Positions 1 through 8,632 of a stretch of DNA of 64,000 bases are shown here, piece by piece. This DNA comes from CAZBBC01 sp964489835 (lineage in GTDB: Bacteria; Calditrichota; Calditrichia; JAJRVZ01), in the NCBI GenBank assembly GCA_964489835.1, contig CAZBBC010000007.1:23182-87181 (forward strand). The letters are read 5' to 3'. Every line of letters starts with the position of its first letter. Position 1 is the stretch's first letter. The notes under the pieces were generated by a model. That model ran no database searches, was not told where the DNA came from, and saw nothing but the letters and a program-made list of their open reading frames with translations. Position numbers and translations under genes: made by a program.

Positions 1-1027
1 ACTCCCAAAGAACTTCTCCGGGATTCATCGCACTTCGTGCGGAAATGGGTGACCCTGAAAAATAATACTCTTCTTTTGTGATTACCGGAAATTTTCCCGC
101 TCTCCTCGCAATCAGTTCCCCACTGTTCAGATTAAATAAATTAGTCATTCTGTCGCGGTCGTGATTAAAGAACACGGTATCAACAGCACAAACGAATGCA
201 CCGCCGGTTTGCCCAAACTTAGACAGATGATAATATTTCATTTTTCCTGTTTTAAGATCAAAACAGGCAGGAACGGACCGGCCACCAGGAATGAGCAAAT
301 CATTTCCGCTAATCGCAAATGCCCCTTGAGGTGCCACACCTGCAAAAGCGGGATTGTTATGAGGTTGTTTGATAAAATTGGCTGCGGTCTCTTCATTACG
401 CCAGATAACATCACCATTTTGTGCATCAAGGGCATAGATAAACGTTCCCATCATCGGCCAGATACTATTCGCGAAATAAAGTATGCCATCCTTTATTACA
501 ACGCCGCCCCTTGCAGGCCACATGGAAATTAATCGTTTATTTCCCAATATTTTTTGGTTTGTAGGCTTTCCCTCAAATTTCCAGATCAGTTGCCCATTTT
601 CAGCAGAGAGGCAGTAAAGATTACCATCATCACTGCTAAAATATATTTTGTTCTTCCACCCGGCCAGAGGGAGACGTACCGGTCCGTCTGTAAAAAACTC
701 CCACTTCTGCCGTCCTGTCTGCAGATCGAATGCGGCTACTTTATCACAATCATTAAATCCAAGAAAGAGTGTCCTACCTAACACAATTGGTTCAAAAGTA
801 CGGTCATATTGCATCAGATCCTGATTGAGTGGATCGTCCCACACAGGTTTTCTCATGGTAAAGTGCTGAATCCAGTGCAGGTGTAATTGATTACTCAGGT
901 TGTCTGAACTTGCCGCTGTTCTACCCGCATCATATCGCCACATGGGCCAATCAGCCGGCAAACATTCGCTGGCAAGCATTGTCATCAAAAAAAGGTTGAT
1001 TATTATAAATCTAATGTTCATTCGCAT
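1..1027 (-). CDS. PQQ-like beta-propeller protein, secreted (3' end beyond window)
   Basis: The reading frame is open from an ATG at 1027 to the first base of the window, so the C-terminus is missing. The N-terminus has a hydrophobic signal-like stretch (IRFIIINLFFLMTMLAS) and then W-P-M-W-R-Y-D-A-G-R-T, a common opening of PQQ-like beta-propellers. Several blade motifs follow of the kind A-F-D-L-x-T-G-R-x-K-W-E, L-Y-C-L-S-A-E-N-G-x-L-I-W and I-Y-A-L-D-A-x-N-G-D-V-I-W. Such propellers act as extracytoplasmic scaffolds or enzymes; no catalytic role can be read here. The start lies 3 bp after the stop of the upstream ATPase gene, so it is probably the last gene of that exporter operon. The family call is firm, the function unknown. 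Confidence 0.75.
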   Translation of the reverse strand, partial: MRMNIRFIIINLFLMTMLASECLPADWPMWRYDAGRTAASSDNLSNQLHLHWIQHFTMRKPVWDDPLNQDLMQYDRTFEPIVLGRTLFLGFNDCDKVAAFDLQTGRQKWEFFTDGPVRLPLAGWKNKIYFSSDDGNLYCLSAENGQLIWKFEGKPTNQKILGNKRLISMWPARGGVVIKDGILYFANSIWPMMGTFIYALDAQNGDVIWRNEETAANFIKQPHNNPAFAGVAPQGAFAISGNDLLIPGGRSVPACFDLKTGKMKYYHLSKFGQTGGAFVCAVDTVFFNHDRDRMTNLFNLNSGELIARRAGKFPVITKEEYYFSGSPISARSAMNPGEVLWE

Positions 1028-1030
1028 AAT

Positions 1031-1684
1031 CTAAAGTAGTTTATATTTTTCAATTCTTACAATTCGGTCAGCTGACTTGGCCCGTATGATATCATGGGTG
1101 ACAAAGAGTACTATTCCACCATCGCCTGTAAACTTTTTTAATGCATTTATTACAATGGTTGAATTATCTTCATCAAGATTCCCCGTAATCTCATCTGCAA
1201 ACAATATCCGGGGTGAATGTAACAAGGCTCTGGCGAGTGATGTTCGCTGTTTTTCTCCTGCGCTTAACTCTCCGGGCATATGGTTTTTTCGATGAGACAA
1301 ACCAAACTCTTCGATTAAATTGATGGCCTTTTGATTATCATTTTCCGATTTTAAGGCCAAACCGGGCAGGAGTATATTCTCAAGCGTGGTTAAATAAGGT
1401 ACTAAATGATATTGCTGAAAAACAAAGCCAAAATTTAGTGCCCTGAATATTGCCCGCTCTTCACTGTTCTTTAGATAGATATCCTCTTTATTAAAACAAA
1501 CCTTGCCATTATTGGGATGTAAAAGTCCCCCGGCAATGAGAAGCAGAGTCGTTTTCCCGCTTCCACTTGCTCCCTGTACAGCAATAAACTCACCGGCATT
1601 GACCTGCAGATCTACCCCATTAAGGACATCAATCTGATCGTCTCCTTTATTAAATCTTTTTGTAATATTATTCAGTTCAAGCAT
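1031..1684 (-). CDS. ABC transporter ATP-binding protein, LolD/MacB type
   Basis: This 217-residue ATPase powers the adjacent permease. Walker A is G-A-S-G-S-G-K-T-T (about residue 40), the ABC signature is L-S-A-G-E-K-Q-R, Walker B is I-L-F-A-D-E-I-T-G-N-L-D, and the switch histidine is in V-T-H-D. Length and order are typical of the LolD/MacB/FtsE group. I chose the ATG at 1684 (M-L-E-L-N-N-I-T-K-R-F), where family homology begins; a longer reading from 1807 would run 41 residues back into the permease gene without family support. The gene begins 5 bp after the permease stop, so the two are translated together. The substrate is unknown; LolD relatives export lipoproteins or other envelope cargo. 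Confidence 0.9.
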   Translation of the reverse strand: MLELNNITKRFNKGDDQIDVLNGVDLQVNAGEFIAVQGASGSGKTTLLLIAGGLLHPNNGKVCFNKEDIYLKNSEERAIFRALNFGFVFQQYHLVPYLTTLENILLPGLALKSENDNQKAINLIEEFGLSHRKNHMPGELSAGEKQRTSLARALLHSPRILFADEITGNLDEDNSTIVINALKKFTGDGGIVLFVTHDIIRAKSADRIVRIEKYKLL

Positions 1685-1689
1685 CCGTA

Positions 1690-2955
1690 TTATTCCTGAC
1701 TCAAAATCACCGCCGGATCCTGCTGCGAAGCCATAAACGCCGGTATCCAGCTTGCCAACAAAGAAATAAGCGGAGCCAAAGCAACCGCTAATAAGATTAT
1801 TTGCCAATTCAAATAAGCCATATTAAAATCTACTTTCCCAAACAGTAAACTGATCATCAAACCTACAAGAATCCCCAAAATTGCCCCAATAAGCCCCATT
1901 ACCACTGCTTTAAGAAGAAAAAGACATAATATTTTACTGGCTTTAAGACCTGTTGCTCTTAATATGCCTATCTCACTCTGACGTTCCCGAACGTTTGACA
2001 TAAACAACAGAGCAATCCAAAGGACACTTAATCCCATGATTGAGGGAACATAAATAGCAGCAAAGCGCTCTTGTTCGTTACGCATCTCCCGGCGATGAAC
2101 TTTTTCAGATTCAATAGATTCCCTCGCCTCTCTGGCTGCCCGGTCACGCGCCTCCGCCCGCGTCACTACTTTCGAGGTTTCTTCAATCACTTGTGTTCCT
2201 GGCAGGATCCCGCTTACTTCCGCCCTGATTTGCGATATTTCATTTCCGACACAATGACATTTTAAGGCAAGAATGGCGTTAATTTGGCCTGTCCTATTCA
2301 GCATTAATTGTGCTTGTTTTAGATCAATCCAAAGGGTGATATCGTCCTTATTTCCCCTTTCTTCATTGCATTGTGTAATGGTAAAATCTACCCCGCGAAT
2401 CTTAATTTTATCACCAACAGTAAGGTTGTAACTTTTATGCAGCTCGTATCCCACTACCACAGCCCCTTTGGGAACCGGAACCAGGATTGGCTCCTTTGGA
2501 TCACGATGCAGGAATGGTACCTCCCCCCGTGTACCGATAAGGATTACTTGCCGCTTTCCTTCTTTCCAGAATATCCTCTGTTGCAAGCTGGGCAGAAGGT
2601 GTCTGATCGTCATAATTTTTGATTTTGCCAGCCTGTTTACATATTCCTCAGGCATATATTTTGATGCAAAATCATCAGCATAGAGATCTGCCAGATTCTG
2701 TCCCTCGGGAAGGATGAGCAAATTAAAACCCAGTTTTTTCATAATGACTCTAAAATCGTTCTCAAGATCCTTCATCCTCTTTGCGGTTTCAACCTCCTTT
2801 TCTCTAATTATCTTCTGTGTCTCATAATCATGGATAGAAAGGGAAGTCGCTGCACTAATAAGTACAGCGATAGCAATAATTACTGATAATAATCCCGAAA
2901 GAAAATTCAGCCTGCGCCTGCGGATCTCTTTAAAAACCAACTGCCAGACGGTCAT
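1690..2955 (-). CDS. FtsX-like ABC transporter permease (LolC/MacB family)
   Basis: This 421-residue inner-membrane protein has the FtsX/MacB layout: one N-terminal membrane helix (about residues 15-38), a large extracytoplasmic domain, then three C-terminal helices (about 300-410). The last part carries the family-typical R-E-R-Q-S-E-I-G-I-L-R-A-T-G motif of the cytoplasmic coupling loop. Its extracytoplasmic part has a charged, helix-prone region (R-A-E-A-R-D-R-A-A-R-E-A-R-E-S). It overlaps the upstream gene by 4 bp (ATGA) and is followed 5 bp later by its ATPase, so the three form one operon. The cargo cannot be told from sequence. Confidence 0.88.
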   Translation of the reverse strand: MTVWQLVFKEIRRRRLNFLSGLLSVIIAIAVLISAATSLSIHDYETQKIIREKEVETAKRMKDLENDFRVIMKKLGFNLLILPEGQNLADLYADDFASKYMPEEYVNRLAKSKIMTIRHLLPSLQQRIFWKEGKRQVILIGTRGEVPFLHRDPKEPILVPVPKGAVVVGYELHKSYNLTVGDKIKIRGVDFTITQCNEERGNKDDITLWIDLKQAQLMLNRTGQINAILALKCHCVGNEISQIRAEVSGILPGTQVIEETSKVVTRAEARDRAAREARESIESEKVHRREMRNEQERFAAIYVPSIMGLSVLWIALLFMSNVRERQSEIGILRATGLKASKILCLFLLKAVVMGLIGAILGILVGLMISLLFGKVDFNMAYLNWQIILLAVALAPLISLLASWIPAFMASQQDPAVILSQE

Positions 2956-4193
2956 CCCTTCACCCTCATTTTTCTTTTATAAATCAGGATTGTAAAGAGG
3001 ATGATCAGACCGGTCAGCACAAGCAAAAACCATCCGATATTTTTCGAAATCCTTAAGGAATCACTTGTTTGATATTCATTCGAAATTTGCCGGGCGGTAT
3101 CTGGATTAACAACAGTCGTTTCTTCCTGTTTTGCCTGTATCTGTGTGGACATTTTTTCTGATGCAATTGCCTTTATCTGCTCAGTTTTTTTCTCGGTTTT
3201 AGTCGATGAAGATATAAAACCAGAAAGTCCGGTAAGTGGTGGGAGTTCCTCATCGGATATCCATGATTCTCCTGCCCTTTCAGACCAATTTGCAGATAAT
3301 AAGAGATCAACACCCTGGTGCATCGCTTTTATCTCACAGGAGCACCAATCAACCAATGATCGACAGGCTTTGTCGATCGTTTTTTTATTAATACCTGCAC
3401 CAATTAATGCATACAGGGACCTTCCCTGCCCGAATACCGGGAAGACCATGGGTACCTCATACTCAGATAAATCGGATTCAGTACCCAACAACATATCTGC
3501 CAATAATTTCTCGGATGGATTCTGTCTGGATAACTTTTTTACAGTAAAACTTAAATCAACATTTTGGAATTCACCAATCTCTAAGGGGTTGCCATTGATA
3601 TCCAGGGCGCTGGTGGGAATTCTAATATGAGCGGACAATGTCGTCAATTCTTGTCTTAAGATTTGATAGTATTTTTGGTCCAACTCGGATTTTCCACTTT
3701 CCAGAAAAAGAAAAACCGCCGTTTCGCCCGCCAGCAACTGATCTGCAATTTCTCTGCGGATCGGAGAATCTTTTAATAGATCAATATTTGATTTGCTTAG
3801 CTCTCCCAACCATAATGGATAAGGTATCCCCGTTTGCTCAGGATAAAATAACATCATCAGCGGATAAGTGAGATTATCATCAAGGTCTTTAAGAGGATTC
3901 TGATTAGTATTTCTCAGGTCTGTAAACTGGATGATCAGGTTTAATGTCGAATCCCCCAGAAATGAAACCTGCGTCAGATCTTTAAGAAATTTATTGTGCT
4001 CAGTATTAATTTGCCCTCGATGAAAAATCATTAATCTGTATGGATCGGCAGTCCAACGCTCAAGCGCATATCGGAATACCGGTACATCGCAGGGGATAAC
4101 CGGAGTGAGGAATAAAAATAAATAACCTGCCAACAGTATCAAATAAATTGTCAGAGTAAAATCATAAATTCTATGGAAAAAATAATTCTTCAT
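2952..4193 (-). CDS. Unknown protein anchored by N- and C-terminal membrane helices
   Basis: I do not recognise a named family in this 413-residue protein. It has a hydrophobic segment near the N-terminus (about residues 13-35, Y-L-I-L-L-A-G-Y-L-F-L-F-L-T-P) and another at the C-terminus (about 385-405, W-F-L-L-V-L-T-G-L-I-I-L-F-T-I-L-I-Y), followed by a K-R-K-M-R-V-K tail. The roughly 350 residues between are probably extracytoplasmic, and the stretch before the last helix is rich in Lys, Glu, Ser and Thr, like a linker. It is the first gene of the exporter operon and overlaps the permease start by 4 bp, so it may be an accessory or substrate-handling subunit. That role is inferred from context only. 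Confidence 0.7.
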   Translation of the reverse strand: MKNYFFHRIYDFTLTIYLILLAGYLFLFLTPVIPCDVPVFRYALERWTADPYRLMIFHRGQINTEHNKFLKDLTQVSFLGDSTLNLIIQFTDLRNTNQNPLKDLDDNLTYPLMMLFYPEQTGIPYPLWLGELSKSNIDLLKDSPIRREIADQLLAGETAVFLFLESGKSELDQKYYQILRQELTTLSAHIRIPTSALDINGNPLEIGEFQNVDLSFTVKKLSRQNPSEKLLADMLLGTESDLSEYEVPMVFPVFGQGRSLYALIGAGINKKTIDKACRSLVDWCSCEIKAMHQGVDLLLSANWSERAGESWISDEELPPLTGLSGFISSSTKTEKKTEQIKAIASEKMSTQIQAKQEETTVVNPDTARQISNEYQTSDSLRISKNIGWFLLVLTGLIILFTILIYKRKMRVKG

Positions 4194-4977
4194 AGGCCTT
4201 AATTTACTATAAAACAGGTCTTTGCGGGTTACTTACATTCAAGATTTCCATACTATCCAGCAAACTTGAATTTAACCGCATGGTCGAACATCTCCATTGC
4301 GCAGTGGTTAAAACATATCGAGGCAATAAGGAAAATAGGGGAATAAAAGATATACAAAAAACCTAGGTAACATTGTGAATCATTTTACTAATAGTTTTGA
4401 ATGGCACGATTCCCGAAGTTCCTGATTAATTCATGTTCCTGTCTGCCCAAATAATGATCCTAAAATTAACAAATATCAGGGCAAAAGACAATTGTATCTC
4501 ATTTATAGCTAGTATTATATGGTACTTTGACATATTTTTTTAGACAGGATCACAGGATTTACATGATATATTTTGGGATAGGAAAAGTTTTAATAGCACT
4601 GCGCTATAATAAAACTCCACAAGAGAATGCAATAAAAATTAGTAATTAGTAATTTGGAACTGGGAACCTGGAATTGGTGCACTTATTTAAATGTAGTAGA
4701 AATGTTTATAGTATAAGTAACATATAATCAATAAGTTAGTTCACCCTTAACAAAGGGGGTTAGGGGGATATTTTAAACATAATCTTTTAAAGTAGATCAA
4801 GGCTTTAAAACGCCTTAGTCCCCTTTTTTAAGGGTAAACCTTACTATCGCTGGTTGATAAATCTAAAATTCATAAATCATTCAGACTAAAAAACTCCTTT
4901 GAAATAAAACGTAATTGAAGTATTTTTTCTCATTACCAATCACCCGGAGAATTTAACAACTTTACTGAAAGGAAAAA
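4194..4977. other. Intergenic region between divergent units, with degenerate dispersed repeats
   Basis: I see no gene in this 784-bp AT-rich stretch between the leftward exporter operon and the rightward sialidase gene. It must hold the promoters of both. It also contains pieces of repeats seen elsewhere in the window, notably C-A-C-C-C-T-T-A-A-C with AAAGGGGGTTAGGGGG near 4742-4770 and its inverted counterpart near 4815-4840. Confidence 0.5.
4740..4842. repeat. Imperfect inverted repeat (CCCTTAACAAAGGGGG family)
   Basis: The left arm holds CACCCTTAACAAAGGGGG and the right arm CCCCTTTTTTAAGGGTAAAC, about 60 bp apart, giving a long imperfect hairpin. A relative lies at 36585-36685. This looks like a small non-coding miniature repeat. 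Confidence 0.5.
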
Positions 4978-6122
4978 ATGGTGCGCACATTGTGGATCTT
5001 ACTGCTTACCGGCTTAATGGTTTTCAATGCCTGCTCGGATCAATCCCGGTATATCGAGCATATCACTGTATATCGCGAATCCGGCCGCTTTGGCGGGTGG
5101 CCGGCAAACCATGGCATCTGGTCCTGGGAAAATGAAATTCTGGTCGGATTCAGCCGCGGGTATTACAAAGACCTGGGGCCGGAGCGGCACAACATTGACA
5201 GGGAAAAGCCGGAAGAACACCTGTTTGCGCGCAGTCTGGACGGTGGTCAAACCTGGACCATCGAAGATCCCTCCAGGGACGGTATCCTTACCGCCCGGGG
5301 AACGGCCCTGCATGGCATCGAACCGGGTTACCCTAATGTCAAGGCTGCCATTGCTTGCCCCGGCGGGATTGATTTCCAACACCCCGATTTTGCGATGACC
5401 CTGCGTATGCTCGATATCGATACAGGGCCTTCTCTCTTTTATTATTCCTATGATCGCGGAAAAGCCTGGCAGGGTCCGTTTACATTACAGGTCGGGGACA
5501 TCCGTAAAATAGCGGCCAGAACGGACTACTTGGTCAATGACCGACACAACTGCTTTTTATTCTTAACCGCCGCAAAATCCAATAATGAAGAGGGCCGGCC
5601 TTTCTGTGCCAGAACCACAGACGGCGGTCAGTCCTGGCAGTTTGTCTCCTGGATCGGTCNNNNNNNNNNCAGGAGCCGGAAGGATTCTCGATCATGCCCT
5701 CAACCGTCCGCCTGACCCCGGATCAACTCCTCACCGCCGTAAGATGCCGGCAGGGAAAAAAACGATGGATTGAGACATATCGGTCCGATGATAACGGCCA
5801 AAGCTGGCAGTATTTGAATACACCGGTTGCTGATCTGGGAGAAGGAAATCCGCCGGCGATGATTAAACTTACAGACGGTCGTTTGTGCCTGACCTTCGGA
5901 TACCGGGCAGCCCCCTACAGCATCCAGGCCATCATTAGTGCTGATAACGGGAAAACCTGGGGAGCGCCCATTGTGCTGAGGGATAACGGTGCCGGTCGTG
6001 ACATTGGTTATACACGAACCATACAGCGAGCGGACGGAAAATTGGTCACGCTCTATTATTTTCAGGATCATATTTCTCCGGAGCGCTATATCGCCGCTAC
6101 CATCTGGGATCCGGGGGATTAA
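4978..6122 (+). CDS. Sialidase-like (BNR/Asp-box) lipoprotein, interrupted by an assembly gap
   Basis: The protein starts with a lipoprotein signal peptide (hydrophobic residues 3-17, then V-F-N-A-C, lipidation at Cys19). At least five Asp-box motifs (S-x-D-x-G-x-T-W type) follow: S-L-D-G-G-Q-T-W, S-Y-D-R-G-K-A-W, T-T-D-G-G-Q-S-W, S-D-D-N-G-Q-S-W and S-A-D-N-G-K-T-W. These mark six-bladed sialidase-fold propellers. Ten N at 5660-5669 separate two halves in different frames; the second half resumes at 5670 as Q-E-P-E-G-F-S-I-M-P-S-T-V-R-L, a normal continuation. The frame change is therefore a gap-size artefact, not a proven mutation. Substrate unknown; such proteins trim glycans or act as periplasmic glycoside-binding enzymes. 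The gene stands alone, convergent with hdrB. Confidence 0.8.
5660..5669. other. Scaffold gap (10 N)
   Basis: Ten undetermined bases lie inside the sialidase-like gene. The flanking frames differ by two, so the true gap length is not 10 modulo 3, or it is of unknown size filled with a placeholder. Confidence 0.95.
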
Positions 6123-6150
6123 AACAGTATGATCGGTATCCGTTTAACCC

Positions 6151-6180
6151 CGGGACAGGGAGGGGCTGGGGGTGGGTCAG
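6151..6180. repeat. Dispersed repeat, copy of the GACCCACCCC/CCCCTCCCTGTCCC family
   Basis: Read on the minus strand this is CTGACCCACCCCCAGCCC followed by CTCCCTGTCCCG. It closely matches the left arm of the hairpin at 51555-51611. The hdrB stop codon (TGA) forms the first bases of the repeat, so the element lies exactly at the gene end. Confidence 0.65.
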
Positions 6181-7064
6181 GCTAATACGCCGGCCGGCTG
6201 GAGTTTTTCAATAAATGTTTTAGGCATGATTTTATGGTAGGGTATGCCCACTTTCTCAATGCTCGCTCCCTGGGCAATTGCCAGTAATTGAAAATAATAG
6301 ATCACAGGAATCTGCCGGTTTTTTTTAAATTGCCGGTTAATCCGCAACTGCCCAATATCAAACGAATCGAAGCAGGTCGGACAGATCAAACCGAGACAAT
6401 CGGCTCCGGAGTTCTCAACTGACTCAAATACTGCATCGCTCATATTTAAAGTCAAATCAACATCTTTACAGGCTTTCCCACAGCACATCAGGTATTCTTT
6501 ATGATCAACCGGTGTCGCCCCTGTCGCTTTGATTAATTCGGAGAGAATGGAAGGCGTGAGCGGATCTTCCACCTTCATAATTTCACTGGGCTTCAGCAGG
6601 TGACAACCATAATGAATTGCAACCTTAATGTCTTCCAGTGGCTGTATAACGGTATTTCTGATCTTTTCTATACCAATATCATCACGTAATACAGTGACCA
6701 GGTGACGGACGGTAACAGTTCCTTTAAATTCCCGTTTAATTTCTTTCAAATTTTTATTGATCTCTTTCCGTAAACTTTCATCTTCTTTTAAATGGTGATT
6801 AACTTCACTGAGTGTGGCTGTACAGCCACTGCACATGGTTATCAGATCCAGTCCTTTTTCCTCGGCAATTGAAATATTACGGGCAGCGAGGGTCAACCAT
6901 TTCATTTTATCACCAGCTTTAAAATAAATGGGATCAGGACAACAACTAAAGCGGGCATCATCTATTAAATCCACCTTTAGCTTTTCCATGGAAAACCGAA
7001 CAGCACTCTCCATCTGCGGATATTTTAAGGGGATCATACATCCCCAAAAAGGCATCAATTTCAT
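6177..7064 (-). CDS. hdrB: Heterodisulfide reductase subunit B-like protein (HdrB)
   Basis: This 295-residue protein has two CCG domains, the ligands of the non-cubane [4Fe-4S] clusters at the disulfide-reducing site of HdrB. Set one is F-W-G-C (Cys9), F-S-C-C-P-D-P and M-C-S-G-C; set two is Y-G-C-H, M-C-C-G-K-A-C and C-P-T-C-F-D. Length matches HdrB of methanogens. It is the last gene of the minus-strand redox cluster, 262 bp after hdrC, and the gap is filled with palindromic repeats. In bacteria the acceptor is usually not CoM-S-S-CoB; here it is unknown. Confidence 0.9.
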   Translation of the reverse strand: MKLMPFWGCMIPLKYPQMESAVRFSMEKLKVDLIDDARFSCCPDPIYFKAGDKMKWLTLAARNISIAEEKGLDLITMCSGCTATLSEVNHHLKEDESLRKEINKNLKEIKREFKGTVTVRHLVTVLRDDIGIEKIRNTVIQPLEDIKVAIHYGCHLLKPSEIMKVEDPLTPSILSELIKATGATPVDHKEYLMCCGKACKDVDLTLNMSDAVFESVENSGADCLGLICPTCFDSFDIGQLRINRQFKKNRQIPVIYYFQLLAIAQGASIEKVGIPYHKIMPKTFIEKLQPAGVLA

Positions 7065-7094
7065 TTTTTACATCCCTATTTATTTTTTGTGCAG

Positions 7095-7300
7095 GTCATT
7101 GTTGCGTCCCCATATGTTCAGGCACACGGCATGCTGTGCCCCTACAACGATCGTGCCCATTGGTCATGGGCGGGCACGGAGACCCGCCCCTACATTCGAT
7201 GATATACCCTCTGTACCTTATACTCGGAGGCGCATGCAATGCGCCTATACAATTTATACCCTATCTTATACCTTCAAGGTACGGCACGCCATGCCCCTAC
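7095..7300 (+). repeat. Cluster of palindromic CTACA-type repeats between hdrC and hdrB
   Basis: Several imperfect palindromes occur in a row, for example GGCACACGGCATGCTGTGCC, CGGGCACGGAGACCCGCCCC and GGTACGGCACGCCATGCCCC. Each is followed by CTACA or a near form on the plus strand, and some are preceded by T-A-T-A-C-C-T-T-A-T-A-C-like strings. The same family fills other gaps in this cluster. Confidence 0.8.
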
Positions 7301-7326
7301 GCGTAACGCTCCAGGCCTCATGACAA

Positions 7327-7794
7327 TCAATCGGCCAGAAGCTTCTCAATCTCATCCGCACAATCCAGTTTAAATTCCGGCAGCCCCAGTTCTTCTCTGC
7401 GTCTTTTAATCAGTTCGGTTGAAATAACAGTCACGCCTTTTTCTTTGACTCTCTTCAAAATATTATCCACCGCCGGTGATTGAGTGCCCTTTTCCCGGCT
7501 CATATTTTTTAAGGCAATGATTACCTCTATCGGATGGACGTCCTGTGGACAGCGCTCATAGCAGTTATAACAGTTGGTACAGTTCCAGATAATGGAATCG
7601 GGTCCGATCAGATCTTCTTCAAACCCATAAATCGCCTGCAGAATAATCTGGCGGGGATTGAAGGCAGGTAAGAACCGATGGGCCGGGCAATCCGCGACAC
7701 AGGCGCCGCACTGATAACAGTAATTATGGGCAAATCCACCCATAACCTTATTCAGCTTGTCACGAAATTCATAATTTATTTTTTTGATCGTCAT
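7327..7794 (-). CDS. hdrC: Heterodisulfide reductase subunit C-like ferredoxin (HdrC)
   Basis: This 155-residue protein carries two [4Fe-4S] motifs: C-Y-Q-C-G-A-C-V-A-D-C-P (about residues 22-33) and C-T-N-C-Y-N-C-Y-E-R-C-P (about 71-82). This is the HdrC pattern. HdrC passes electrons from HdrA to the CCG clusters of HdrB, encoded next downstream. It follows the zinc-ribbon gene in the same orientation. No membrane segments are visible, so this is the soluble HdrABC type. Confidence 0.9.
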   Translation of the reverse strand: MTIKKINYEFRDKLNKVMGGFAHNYCYQCGACVADCPAHRFLPAFNPRQIILQAIYGFEEDLIGPDSIIWNCTNCYNCYERCPQDVHPIEVIIALKNMSREKGTQSPAVDNILKRVKEKGVTVISTELIKRRREELGLPEFKLDCADEIEKLLAD

Positions 7795-7833
7795 TGTATT
7801 TTATCTTTGTTTTATATTTTTTTCATTTACACT

Positions 7834-8012
7834 GAGCAACGGGCACGGCACGCCGTGCCCCTACATTTTCAGACGCATCGCAATGCCTCTCTACACTATA
7901 TATCTTTTGCCTTATACCCTTTGGGCATGGAAACCAGGCCCCTACATGTACTAAGATATACCTTTATACCCTATACCTTATACCTGGAGGCCCATGGCGA
8001 TGCGCCTCTACA
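7834..8012 (+). repeat. Palindromic CTACA-type repeats between the zinc-ribbon gene and hdrC
   Basis: Copies include GGGCACGGCACGCCGTGCCC followed by CTACA (7842-7867), a weaker one near 7920, and GGCCCATGGCGATGCGCC followed by TCTACA near 7989-8012. The last copy abuts the stop codon of the small zinc-ribbon gene. Confidence 0.8.
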
Positions 8013-8147
8013 TCATTTCGGCTCAATTCTCCTGACACTATTACTGCCGCATTTTGGGCAGGCGCGTTCCTGCGGAACTTTAGGCGTGTATTTATTTTCA
8101 TATTCATGTCCGCAGCGCAGACATTTGAATTTACCTTGTTCAGCCAT
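8013..8147 (-). CDS. Small rubredoxin-like zinc-ribbon protein (44 residues)
   Basis: Reading from the ATG at 8147 gives a 44-residue protein with two knuckles, C-L-R-C-G-H-E-Y (Cys9/Cys12) and A-C-P-K-C-G-S-N (Cys30/Cys33), ending in R-R-I-E-P-K. The C-x2-C...C-x2-C spacing fits a rubredoxin-like zinc ribbon or a small mononuclear iron protein. It starts 17 bp after the hemerythrin-like gene ends and shares its orientation, so it is co-transcribed within the redox cluster. It could be a small electron carrier or an accessory binding protein. The gene is short but its cysteine pattern and position make it convincing. Confidence 0.72.
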   Translation of the reverse strand: MAEQGKFKCLRCGHEYENKYTPKVPQERACPKCGSNSVRRIEPK

Positions 8148-8164
8148 TTAGACAGGTCTCCTGC

Positions 8165-8578
8165 TCAGTGAGATAATGCGTCCTTATCTTTTCTTTTATA
8201 AATAGAATGTACAATTTTAATTTCTTCCTTTTCATGCCGGCGTATATCTGAAACAAGATCAAAAATATCTGATTCTATCGCTTTCAGTTCAGAATCATTT
8301 ACATTCTTAATTCTTTTTAAGCGGGTCAGTATTTTATCCAGATTACCCAGTATTTGTTTATGCTCTGTTTTAAATCTTTCCCCCTGGTTTGCATTTTTGG
8401 TGTCTCCGCCTGGAAAATAATCAAAAATCCCACTATCATCTTCAAAATCAAAATGCTTATAAAGATTATTTTTGAACTCCCTCATTTGCCAGACAAATTC
8501 AATTTTCCACAGGGTAAAATCATCAGATGTTATCCAGGTATTCAATCCTGTTTTAATATTTTCCAGATACCCGTCCAC
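8165..8578 (-). CDS. Hemerythrin-like (HHE) domain protein
   Basis: This small helical protein shows hemerythrin-type ligands: H-F-x-F-E-D-D, T-E-H-K-Q-I-L and R-R-H-E-K-E-E. The fold binds a di-iron centre and is used for O2/NO sensing or protection. The listed start is a GTG at 8578, but the frame stays open upstream and encodes F-L-R-K-I-E-D-E-H-L-S-V, the expected first helix with its metal-binding His. An AGGAGGTG ribosome site lies about 8 nt before an ATC codon at 8632-8630, so translation may begin there (then 155 residues), or a base is wrong. It lies between hdrA-mvhD and the zinc-ribbon gene. A protective or sensory role for the oxygen-sensitive Hdr system is inference. Confidence 0.78.
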   Translation of the reverse strand: MDGYLENIKTGLNTWITSDDFTLWKIEFVWQMREFKNNLYKHFDFEDDSGIFDYFPGGDTKNANQGERFKTEHKQILGNLDKILTRLKRIKNVNDSELKAIESDIFDLVSDIRRHEKEEIKIVHSIYKRKDKDALSH

Positions 8579-8632
8579 AGACAGATGTTCATCCTCGATC
8601 TTTCTGAGGAAATTTGGTTTTTTTTCGGTGAT

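Noticed and set aside
161..532. Plus-strand ORFs at 161-532 and 554-781
   Set aside because: They are shadows of the minus-strand beta-propeller gene, which has clear repeat motifs and a signal peptide.
5660..5720. True frameshift in the sialidase-like gene
   Set aside because: The frame change coincides exactly with ten N of an assembly gap; both halves are intact family sequence.
7095..7300. Set of intrinsic terminators between hdr genes
   Set aside because: The palindromes lack T tracts, recur in gaps of one co-oriented cluster and lie also between convergent genes, so they fit a dispersed repeat better.
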